From Azophilus sp965221465 (GTDB lineage: Bacteria; Pseudomonadota; Gammaproteobacteria; Pseudomonadales; Azotimanducaceae), in the NCBI GenBank assembly GCA_965221465.1, contig OZ244892.1, forward strand, positions 992,001-1,056,000: DNA of 64,000 nt. Direction: 5' to 3'. Numbering within the stretch: the first letter of the stretch is position 1; each line of letters starts with the position of its first letter. Of the stretch, positions 1-6,931 are shown piece after piece. A program made the position numbers and the translations under genes. A model generated the notes under the pieces. It was given only the letters and a program-made list of their open reading frames with translations, was not told the origin of the DNA and ran no database searches.

Positions 1-677
1 GTGCGGCCGATGGCCAGGAGTTCGTCTTTCTCTGCAAAGGTTCCGGGAATGGGCTCGCCGGAAACGGAGCGGTGACCGATGGTTCGGGATGTCGAGAAGC
101 CCAGGGCCCCGGCGCGCAGGCCTTCTGCTACGATGCCGCAGATCGCCTGCAGGTCGTCTTCGGAGGCATCCTCGTGGGTGAGTGCGCGTTCGCCCATGAC
201 ATAGTTGCGCACGGCCGAATGCGGAATCTGCGTGCCGATGTCCATTGTGAAGGCTCGGGTTTCCAGGTAGTCGATGTACTCGGGAAAGGAATTCCAACGT
301 CCCCACTCGATGCCTTCGTGGAGCGCGGTGCCGGGAATGTCCTCGACGCCTTCCATGAGTTCGATCAGACGCTGTTCGCCGCCCGGCGGGCAGGGAGCGA
401 AGCCCACGCCGCAGTTGCCCATCACCACCGAGGTCACCCCGTGGTCGAAGGATGGGTCGAGCCGGTCGTCCCAGCTTACCTGGCCGTCGTAGTGGGTGTG
501 GACATCGATCCATCCCGGCGTCGCGTGCGCTCCGTCGGCATCGATCGTCTCACGGGCGCGGCCATCCACGTCGCCGACGGCAACGAACCTGCCGTCGGCG
601 ATGGCAATGTCGCCGTTTTTCGCCGGCGCGCCGGTGCCGTCGACAATGGTGGCGTTCCTGATCAGATAGTCGTACAT
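1..677 (-). CDS. N-acyl-D-amino-acid deacylase / amidohydrolase family 3 protein (3' part outside window)
   Basis: The reading frame starts at ATG 677 on the minus strand and runs off the left edge, so about 225 N-terminal residues are visible. The start reads MYDYLIRNATIVDGTG, the typical beta-sandwich opening of metal-dependent amidohydrolases. It is followed by GWIDVHTHYDGQ, which carries the HxH metal-binding pair, and by VVMGNCGVGFAPC, whose Cys is the metal ligand typical of D-aminoacylases. Known members hydrolyse N-acyl-D-amino acids or similar amides. The substrate cannot be told from this part. The gene reads away from the repeat-containing spacer at 678-1112. Family assignment is confident; specificity is not. 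Confidence 0.85.
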   Translation of the reverse strand, partial: MYDYLIRNATIVDGTGAPAKNGDIAIADGRFVAVGDVDGRARETIDADGAHATPGWIDVHTHYDGQVSWDDRLDPSFDHGVTSVVMGNCGVGFAPCPPGGEQRLIELMEGVEDIPGTALHEGIEWGRWNSFPEYIDYLETRAFTMDIGTQIPHSAVRNYVMGERALTHEDASEDDLQAICGIVAEGLRAGALGFSTSRTIGHRSVSGEPIPGTFAEKDELLAIGR

Positions 678-837
678 GGGCGTATTCCAGATTGGTTTAG
701 GGACAAGACTGCAGAACGGGCTGATCCTGCGTCAGGCCGAACACGACGTCGCTCGAACTTGTCGTTGCAGCTTACTTGCATCGCCGGAATCAAGCCAGCC
801 TCCCCGAACGGAGTTAAAATCAGAGAGTTGATCGTCC

Positions 838-1104
838 GGCGCACGCAAGTTCCGAACCCGGCACGCCGGGACGAGGACGCGCAAGGAACGCCGGACAACC
901 GCTGGGAGAGAACCGGTGTGCGGTGCGTGTATGCGGCGCTGTTTAGGCTCGTGCTTGCGCCTATCGTAGCGGTAAGCCCCGCCGCCTGGTGCGCCGGATG
1001 CACGTACCGTATACCGGTTCTCGGCGCCGGATCGAAGGCCATGTTTGCCACGCTAACGAATTCAATAAAATCAATCACTTGAGAAATTTGTTCCATGAAA
1101 GGAA
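838..1104 (+). repeat. Dispersed element R1, copy 1 (long hairpin plus AT-rich end reaching a start codon)
   Basis: This spacer block is about 85% identical by eye to the reverse complement of 39911-40165 and related to 34005-34190 (-), 38578-38655 (+, right end only) and 43812-44045 (+). Its middle contains an imperfect inverted repeat: one arm starts ACCGGTGTGCGGTGCGTG near 913 and the other ends CACGTACCGTATACCGGT near 1019. Its right end is an AT-rich motif, CGAATTCAATAAAATCAAT at 1057-1075, followed by a start-like ATGAAAGG at 1095. The whole 678-1112 spacer holds no other gene that I can support. Confidence 0.8.
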
Positions 1105-1112
1105 GCACAACC

Positions 1113-1463
1113 ATGAGTCTGGAACTTGCAAAGCGGCAATGTGAGGTGTGCGGGCCGGAGTCGCCACGGGTGGGCGATTCGGATTGCGCGGAACTGGTGG
1201 CGACCCTGCCGAACTGGTCCGTGGAGCGGGTCGACGGCGTGGACCGGCTGGAGGCGGAGTTCCGCTTTGCCGACTTCGCCGCCGCACTGCGGTTCGTCGA
1301 TCGGGTTGGGGAACTGGCCGAGGCGGAGAACCACCACCCGAAGCTGGTGCTCGAATGGGGCCGCGTCGAGGTTTGCTGGTGGACCCACTCCATCGGTGGA
1401 CTGCACATGAACGATTTCATCATGGCGGCAAGAACCGACGGCGCCTTTGCCGCCAACGGATAG
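1113..1463 (+). CDS. phhB: 4a-hydroxytetrahydrobiopterin dehydratase (pterin-4a-carbinolamine dehydratase)
   Basis: The 116-residue product matches the small PCD/DCoH family, which dehydrates 4a-hydroxytetrahydropterin after phenylalanine hydroxylase turnover. The diagnostic segment is ENHHPKLVLEWGRVEV followed by WTHSIGGLHMNDF, which includes the catalytic HHP and the later His and Asp. ATG 1113 is preferred because AAAGGAAG lies 8 nt upstream. An in-frame ATG at 1095 would add six residues, and that upstream ATG is the end of repeat R1. No phhA lies nearby; the converging neighbour is a DAHP synthase of aromatic amino-acid synthesis. Confidence 0.9.
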   Translation: MSLELAKRQCEVCGPESPRVGDSDCAELVATLPNWSVERVDGVDRLEAEFRFADFAAALRFVDRVGELAEAENHHPKLVLEWGRVEVCWWTHSIGGLHMNDFIMAARTDGAFAANG

Positions 1464-1471
1464 CCCGCATC

Positions 1472-1555
1472 CGCCACCAACTTGCGTCGCGAGGGCGGCG
1501 AGGCGAAGGGCGAGTGCATCGGCGCCCGCAGCAGGACGTTGCTGTGATATATGCG
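1472..1555 (+). repeat. Repeat families C (partial) and E between convergent genes
   Basis: The first part resembles the CACCAACTTTCGTCGCGAGGG start of family C (see 37616-37720). The second part, GGGCGAGTGCATCGGCG through GATATATGCG, is family E, found again at 2967-3022 and 40174-40234. It lies between the convergent pterin dehydratase and DAHP synthase genes. No strong terminator hairpin is visible. Confidence 0.65.
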
Positions 1556-1599
1556 TGCCAACCCGCGACGAAATCGTCTCCTTGGAGGTTGCGGTTACG

Positions 1600-2655
1600 T
1601 CAGGCGAGCCGCGCGGCGTTGGCCTCCGCGAGTTTTTCGAGGCAGGCCACCGAGTCCTCCCAGCCGATGCAGGCATCGGTGACGCTCTGGCCATAGGTCA
1701 TGGTTTCGGGGGCGGCGATCTTCTGGTTGCCTTCCACCAGGTTGCTCTCGATCATCACGCCCAGGATGCGGGGCTCGTTGTCCGCAAGTTGTGCGCAGAT
1801 GTCCTCACAGACCGAGAGTTGTCGGCGGTGGTCCTTCTGGCTGTTGGCGTGGCTCATGTCCACCATGACGCGCGCACAGGCGCCGGCCTGTTCGAGCAGG
1901 CGGCTGGCGTAGTGCACCGAGGGGTTGTCGTAATTCGGTTTTCCGCCACCGCCGCGCAGGATGACGTGGCAGTCTTCGTTGCCGGCCGTCTGAAAGATGG
2001 CCGAATGACCCTGCTTGGTCACCGACAGGAAGATGTGGGCGTGTTTCGCCGAACCGATGGCGTCCACTGCAACCTGAATGGAGCCGTCGGTACTGTTCTT
2101 GAAGCCGATAGGGCACGACAGGCCGGAGGCGAGCTGCCGGTGAATCTGGCTTTCAGTGGTGCGTGCCCCGATGGCGCCCCAGCTCACCAGGTCGCCCAGG
2201 TACTGCGGGGTTATGGGGTCCAGGTATTCGGTGCCGGTGCCGACACCCAGTTCGACGATATCGCGCAGCAACTTCCGCGCCGTTCGCAATCCCTGGTTGA
2301 TGTCGAAGGAGTTGTTCAGGTTCGGATCGTTGATGAGCCCCTTCCACCCGACGGTGGTGCGCGGTTTCTCGAAGTAGACGCGCATGACGACAAGCAACCG
2401 CTCACGATGGTGTTCCACCGCTTCGCTGAGTCGCGTGGCGTACTCCAGGGCTGCTTCCGGGTCGTGGATGGAACAGGGCCCGACGATCACGAGCAGGCGC
2501 TGGTCGCGGCCGTGCACGATATCGCCGATCTGGCGCCTGGAGTTGAAAATCAGTTCCGAGGCACTGGGCGAAAGCGGCAACTCCGCGATCAGGTCGGCCG
2601 GGGCCGTCACTTCCTCCATGGCGGTGATGCGCAGGTCGTCGGTCAGGTACTTCAT
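1600..2655 (-). CDS. 3-deoxy-7-phosphoheptulonate synthase (DAHP synthase), class I AroG/F/H type
   Basis: The 351-residue protein catalyses the entry reaction of the shikimate pathway, condensing PEP with erythrose 4-phosphate. It has the family signatures GPCSIHDP (metal-ligand Cys, about residue 60), YFEKPRTTVGWKG, GARTTESQ, GFKNSTDG, and HANSQKDHRRQ with VMIESNLVEGNQ near the C-terminus. Length and N-terminus (MKYLTDDLRI) match E. coli AroG/AroF, so ATG 2655 is chosen rather than an upstream in-frame ATG at 2709. Which aromatic amino acid inhibits it cannot be read from the sequence with certainty. Confidence 0.95.
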   Translation of the reverse strand: MKYLTDDLRITAMEEVTAPADLIAELPLSPSASELIFNSRRQIGDIVHGRDQRLLVIVGPCSIHDPEAALEYATRLSEAVEHHRERLLVVMRVYFEKPRTTVGWKGLINDPNLNNSFDINQGLRTARKLLRDIVELGVGTGTEYLDPITPQYLGDLVSWGAIGARTTESQIHRQLASGLSCPIGFKNSTDGSIQVAVDAIGSAKHAHIFLSVTKQGHSAIFQTAGNEDCHVILRGGGGKPNYDNPSVHYASRLLEQAGACARVMVDMSHANSQKDHRRQLSVCEDICAQLADNEPRILGVMIESNLVEGNQKIAAPETMTYGQSVTDACIGWEDSVACLEKLAEANAARLA

Positions 2656-2790
2656 TGTCGATTCCGTCGTTTTCGTGGCGCGGCTGGCGCAACTGTGGAA
2701 TGCTAGCAAATATCCCGATGCACCGATGCCTGCGCCCGGGAGCCCGTTGTCGGGAAACGAGCCCGTGAATCATGCGTTCTAGCGAGAAAA

Positions 2791-2872
2791 CGTCACCAGC
2801 TTTCGTTGCAGGGGCGTCGACGTCTCGTCGCCGAAGCAAAACGCGCCGTCCTGCGCGGCCGCGCGCACCGGA
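2791..2872 (+). repeat. Dispersed repeat family C, copy 1
   Basis: The block runs from CGTCACCAGCTTTCGT through GTCGACGTCTCGTCG and AAGCAAAACGCGCC to CGCGCGCACCGG. It matches 3821-3901 on the opposite strand and 37616-37720 on the same strand. It lies in the 362-bp divergent spacer between DAHP synthase and the HolD-like gene, which also holds a family B core near 2920-2940 and family E at 2967-3022. Confidence 0.75.
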
Positions 2873-2966
2873 AGCCGGTGCAGGCATTCGCGAAAGTATG
2901 TCAAACCGGCTGGATGGAGCCCTCTGCTGGGGAGCGCGAGAGGCTACTCCTCGCAAACGGAAAACA

Positions 2967-3022
2967 CGGCCGCGCGGGGTGAGTGCATCGGCGTCCGCAG
3001 CAGGAAGTTGGTGAGATATGCG
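2967..3022 (+). repeat. Dispersed repeat family E, copy 2, running into the next gene start
   Basis: This copy reads CGGCCGCGCGGGGTGAGTGC and then GGCGTCCGCAGCAGG, ending GTTGGTGAGATATGCG. The same end occurs at 40234 and, diverged, at 1555. The final ATG of this copy is the probable start of the gene at 3018, so the repeat may supply its ribosome-binding region (GGTGAG). Confidence 0.7.
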
Positions 3023-3704
3023 GGCCAGGAACGACCGAAACCGCGGCGACGTTCGCGAACGACTACTGCATGCCATGGGCATCGAGGTCTGGTATGCACG
3101 GGGCCGGGCGCCAATACCGGGCGTCGTCGAATCCGGCGACCCCGCCGAGGCAACCGTTACGGATGTCGTGGAACCGGATGCAGTGTCGGCCGACGCGGAC
3201 GGTCCTGGTTCGATCCCCCCCGTATCGGTGGCCGTCGGGCGAAGCGCGTCATCCCGGGCACCCCGGCGGACGGTCGAACCGGAACAGGCGCCGGAGCCGG
3301 AACCGCTTGCATCCGAAGCGCCCGGCGAAGCACCGTTTTCCATCGTCGCCCTGGGTGCGCCCGGTGTGCTGCTGCTGGTCGATGCCCTGCAGCGGAGCGG
3401 CGAGGCAAGGCTCGCCAGGGATGTGGTGCGAGCCGTGCGGCGGGATTGGTCCGCGCCCGTCGAACAGGCACAATTCGCCTGGCCGCAGCCCGGCGCATCG
3501 GGGGCATCCGCCCCGGCAGTGACAGCTTTCGTCGAAAAACAGGCCGAGGATCACGCAGCGCGGCTGTTACTGGCCTCTGAATCCGTTGCCGCCCGGCTCC
3601 GCGATGCGCCCTTCGAGTTCGTCGCGGTGCCAGACCTCGCATCCCTCGCTGAACCTCGGAACAAACTGGCGCTCTGGCGGCGCATCCAGGAACTGGCGCC
3701 TTGA
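3018..3704 (+). CDS. Candidate DNA polymerase III psi subunit (HolD-like) protein
   Basis: The 228-residue protein lacks a clear domain signature, but its layout follows E. coli HolD. An N-terminal RERLLHAMGIEVWYAR resembles the LGI-x-x-W-x-x-R segment of psi. The middle has LLLVDAL and LARDVVRAVRRDW, and the C-terminus has VPDLASLAEPRNKLALWRRI, like the SPALTDL...RAALWQQI end of psi. Psi binds chi and gamma/tau in the clamp loader. Residues about 40-110 are a low-complexity Pro/Glu/Ala linker that makes it longer than E. coli psi (137 residues). No rimI follows, unlike in many gammaproteobacteria. ATG 3018 sits at the end of repeat E; an ATG at 3075 is the alternative. Confidence 0.5.
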   Translation: MRARNDRNRGDVRERLLHAMGIEVWYARGRAPIPGVVESGDPAEATVTDVVEPDAVSADADGPGSIPPVSVAVGRSASSRAPRRTVEPEQAPEPEPLASEAPGEAPFSIVALGAPGVLLLVDALQRSGEARLARDVVRAVRRDWSAPVEQAQFAWPQPGASGASAPAVTAFVEKQAEDHAARLLLASESVAARLRDAPFEFVAVPDLASLAEPRNKLALWRRIQELAP

Positions 3705-3710
3705 GCAAGG

Positions 3711-3777
3711 CGCTCCCCGGCTGAAGGCTCTTTATTTGCGAGGGGTACCCCCTCGCGCTCCCCGGCTGAAGGCTCCC
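3711..3777 (-). repeat. Dispersed repeat family B, two units
   Basis: The unit CGCTCCCCGGCTGAAGGCTC occurs twice, at about 3711-3730 and 3757-3776, around a GAGGGGTACCCCCTC palindrome. The reverse complement of the unit lies at 39852-39908 and a diverged copy near 2918-2940. It sits just after the HolD-like gene and may act as a transcriptional or structural boundary, but no T-run follows. Confidence 0.7.
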
Positions 3778-3820
3778 TCCGGCCGATTTGATAGTCTGTC
3801 GAGTGTGCCTGCATCGGTTT

Positions 3821-3901
3821 CCGGTCCGCGCGGCCGCGCAGGACGGCGCGGTTTGCTTCAGCGACGAAGCGTCGACGCCCTGGTGACGAAAGCTGGTGAC
3901 G
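3821..3901 (-). repeat. Dispersed repeat family C, copy 2
   Basis: On the minus strand this reads CGTCACCAGCTTTCGTCACC and onward through GTCGACGCTTCGTCGCTGAA to GCGCGGACCGG, closely matching 2791-2872. It lies directly downstream of the TonB receptor stop at 3910. Confidence 0.75.
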
Positions 3902-3909
3902 GATGCGGG

Positions 3910-6903
3910 CTACAGCGAGTAGCTCACGCCCAGGTAGAACTCTCGGCCGAAGTTCTGCAGGTAGCCCGGCAGATAGCGTTCGCCCCAATAGCTGCGGCTG
4001 GGGGTGTCGGTCAGGTTGTACGCTTGCAGGACCACCTCGAGACCGTTTTCGAATGCGTAGGATAGTTGCGCGTCCACCTTGGTTTCGGCGTAGAAGACCG
4101 TGTCCTTCGCGAAGGCGACGCCGAACGAGCTGACCTTGTCGTCCTGATGGGTCCATGACATCCGCGCTTCGAAATTGCCCAGTTCGTAGAACACCGTGAA
4201 GTTGCCCGACCTGTCCGAGATTCCGGGATAGGGCACACTGGGGCTCGGCGCATCGGAGAAGGGGTTGTCGATCGAGATTTCGCTGTCGACGAACGCGAGG
4301 CTGGCGTAGAACCCGAGGCCGTTCCAGGGATAGGGCAAGATGCCGTCCATGGTTTGCGTCCAGGAGAGTTCCAGGCCGGCAATGTAGCCGCCGTCCTTGT
4401 TGTTGATGGCAAAGGTGTAGTCGCCATCCCGCACCTCGACGGGAACGATCACCGCCTCGCCGGTTTCCTGGTCGGCGACCACCGCCTCGTAGGTGTCCGG
4501 CAGCAGGAAGCCGTTGGCCCGGAAATCGAACTGCGGGACGGTGAGCGTCTGAATGAAGGATTTCACATCCTTGTAGTAGGCGGCAACGGCGATCAACCCT
4601 TGTTCGCCAAAATAGCGCTCGTAGGAAAGATCGAATTGCACGGCTTCGAACGGCCGCAGGAAGGGCGAATTGGTGTTGCTGTAGTTGAAGGTGACAAACC
4701 CATCCGCCGCCGTGGAGTCGTCGATGCTGTTGCCGCCCCCGCCGTCCACCGGTTGGTCGCTGGACAACCTGTCGATGGGTGGCCGCGAAATCACGACTGC
4801 GGCGCCAAGGCGCAGGTAGTCGTTCGGCGTGATCCTGAAGTTGAGGTTGAGCGACGGCAGTACATCCGTGTACTTGTCCCCCAGTTCCACGAAGGCGAAA
4901 TTGTCGCGGCATACGCCGTCGCCGTCACAGATTTCCACGGGATTCAACTGCGGGTTGCCGAACACGTCGTAGATGCCCACCGAATGCTGGTCGCTTTCGA
5001 CGATGCGAACCCCCGCGTTGCCCGTCAGTTCGCGGGAGAAGAGGGTGGTGTCGAAATCCGCTTCGAAGTAATAGGCCCACACATCCTCGCCGACGTCCCC
5101 GCGCTGGCGCACCGACCACTCGCTTCGGTAGGTGCCGTCCCCGGACCGCAGCCCCCACCGCGCGATGGCTTCCGTCGATCTCGGCAACGGCTGGCCATCG
5201 GGGCCGAGCTCCGACTCATCGCAGTTGTACACCGCTTGGGGGTCGCAGGCGCGCACGAGGTTCTGAGTGACGGCCTGTGCGAGGATCGCCTCGGCATCGA
5301 ACGATATGAAGCAGGGGACGTGGGCGAACTCTTTCCCCCAGCAAACCACATCGCCGGTCTGCTCGGTAATCGGCAGATCGACATCGTGAACGTAGCCCGA
5401 CCCGGGGCCGTACTGGAACACTTGCCGCGAGTACTCGTAATCGCGGGTCGAGTAGCGGGCGCCGAACGACAATGCCGATATGGGGCCGAGTTCCAGTTCA
5501 TGGCTGAAATCGAACTTGACGGCCGAAACCTCGTCGTCGCTGATGCGTGGATACTTGCCGTATTGCGTCAGGCGCAGCGTCGAATAGTCGTCGAAGCGGT
5601 CGGCAAACGCGACATTGGGAATGTCGAGACCGTCGCTTTGCCAATTGATCTGGCCGTTTTGCCGCGTGTAACCGGTGCGGCCACAGATGGGGTCTGCATC
5701 CGTGCAGGCGCGGTACAGATTGGCGTAGTGAAAGCCATCCGCCTCGTATCCGGAAGACGAGGAGCGGGACAGGTCGATCGACGCCACCCAGCGCGCTGCA
5801 TTCCATTCGAAATTGATGCCGGCGGATTCGACCTTGTCGTCGTCGCTGGTGTCGCCCGCCACGATGTAGATGTTGCTCGAATCGTAGAATTGTGCCGCCG
5901 TGGCATAGTTGCCGGCTTCGAGCACCGGATTGGCAATCGCGTAGGTGTGGGCGCCCTGCATGGATATGCCGTCCCGCGAGGTGTCGGTCTGGAACTCGGT
6001 GCGGAAGTAGTCCGCCTGAATGCTGAGCTGGTCGTTGGGTTCGAACTGCAGCGAGCCGAGATAGGCATCGCGCTCCTCCAGGCCGCCGATCTGAAAGAAC
6101 TGAATGGTCTGGGGTACGTACACCGGCTCGTCGACCGCGGGATAGATGTTGCGCGCCTGCTGCGGCGTGTCGCCGTGATACTGCACGGTGGCATTGGGCT
6201 GCGAGAGTCTCGAATAGCCCAGCGACAGGCCCAGCGTTCCCTCCAGGAAGGCTTCCTGGTATGAGGCGGAGACCCGATAACCGTCCTCGTCGCTGCCGTG
6301 CACGTCCTTGGCGCGATCGTTGTAGGTATGGCGGTAGTTGGCATGCACCTTGCGCTTCTCGCGCATGTCCAGCGGATTGACGATGTCGAGATCGATGCTG
6401 CCCGCAACGCCGCCTTCGATGAGCGAGGCCTTCGGCGTCTTGTGAATGGTAACGCGATTGATCAGTTCGGACGGATACTGGTTGAATTCTATGGTGCGTC
6501 GCAGATTCGGAGACACCTGCTCCCTGCCCTTCATGGTGGCGAACACGAACTCGTCGCCCAGCCCGCGAATCTGGATGTCGGATGCCTGGCCGCCGGACCG
6601 GGTGGCCGTGAGGCCGGGAACCCGGGAGAGACTGTCGGCGATGGAGAAGTCGGGCAGGCCGCCGATGTCTTCCGCCGTGATCACCTCCACGATGGAGTCC
6701 GCATTGCGCTTGCTGCGGATTGAACTCAACAGGGAAGTCCGATAGCCGGTGACGACCACTTCCTCGACGACGTACTCTTCGGCTGCAGCGGCCGGCTGGC
6801 CTCCTTCCTCCGACGCCTCCTGGGCCTGAACGCCGGCGGGGGGCGCCGCGCCGACCGCCGCCACAAGGCAGGCTGCAAAGATGCCTCTGTGTGGGTATCG
6901 CAT
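3910..6903 (-). CDS. TonB-dependent receptor, Caulobacter/Xanthomonas type (probable maltodextrin uptake)
   Basis: The 997-residue outer-membrane receptor starts with a signal peptide (MRYPHRGIFAACLVAAVGA...AQA) at ATG 6903; the longer upstream frame is rejected. A TonB box-like EEVVVTGYR is followed by the plug domain (SIADSLSRVPGLT, DIQIRGLG) and a 22-strand barrel with LSFGARYSTRDYEYSR and RLGAAVVISRPP segments. The C-terminal strand ends YLGVSYSL. It resembles the TonB-Xanth-Caul subfamily that imports oligosaccharides. It starts 28 nt after the pullulanase stop, so the two are probably one transcript: surface glucan cleavage followed by uptake of the products. Confidence 0.9.
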   Translation of the reverse strand: MRYPHRGIFAACLVAAVGAAPPAGVQAQEASEEGGQPAAAAEEYVVEEVVVTGYRTSLLSSIRSKRNADSIVEVITAEDIGGLPDFSIADSLSRVPGLTATRSGGQASDIQIRGLGDEFVFATMKGREQVSPNLRRTIEFNQYPSELINRVTIHKTPKASLIEGGVAGSIDLDIVNPLDMREKRKVHANYRHTYNDRAKDVHGSDEDGYRVSASYQEAFLEGTLGLSLGYSRLSQPNATVQYHGDTPQQARNIYPAVDEPVYVPQTIQFFQIGGLEERDAYLGSLQFEPNDQLSIQADYFRTEFQTDTSRDGISMQGAHTYAIANPVLEAGNYATAAQFYDSSNIYIVAGDTSDDDKVESAGINFEWNAARWVASIDLSRSSSSGYEADGFHYANLYRACTDADPICGRTGYTRQNGQINWQSDGLDIPNVAFADRFDDYSTLRLTQYGKYPRISDDEVSAVKFDFSHELELGPISALSFGARYSTRDYEYSRQVFQYGPGSGYVHDVDLPITEQTGDVVCWGKEFAHVPCFISFDAEAILAQAVTQNLVRACDPQAVYNCDESELGPDGQPLPRSTEAIARWGLRSGDGTYRSEWSVRQRGDVGEDVWAYYFEADFDTTLFSRELTGNAGVRIVESDQHSVGIYDVFGNPQLNPVEICDGDGVCRDNFAFVELGDKYTDVLPSLNLNFRITPNDYLRLGAAVVISRPPIDRLSSDQPVDGGGGNSIDDSTAADGFVTFNYSNTNSPFLRPFEAVQFDLSYERYFGEQGLIAVAAYYKDVKSFIQTLTVPQFDFRANGFLLPDTYEAVVADQETGEAVIVPVEVRDGDYTFAINNKDGGYIAGLELSWTQTMDGILPYPWNGLGFYASLAFVDSEISIDNPFSDAPSPSVPYPGISDRSGNFTVFYELGNFEARMSWTHQDDKVSSFGVAFAKDTVFYAETKVDAQLSYAFENGLEVVLQAYNLTDTPSRSYWGERYLPGYLQNFGREFYLGVSYSL

Positions 6904-6931
6904 GTTCCCAATCCTCGCTACTTGTTCTTGG

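Noticed and set aside
4354..6264. 636-codon plus-strand frame inside the TonB receptor
   Set aside because: Shadow of the receptor gene; no start context or homology, typical of GC-rich DNA.
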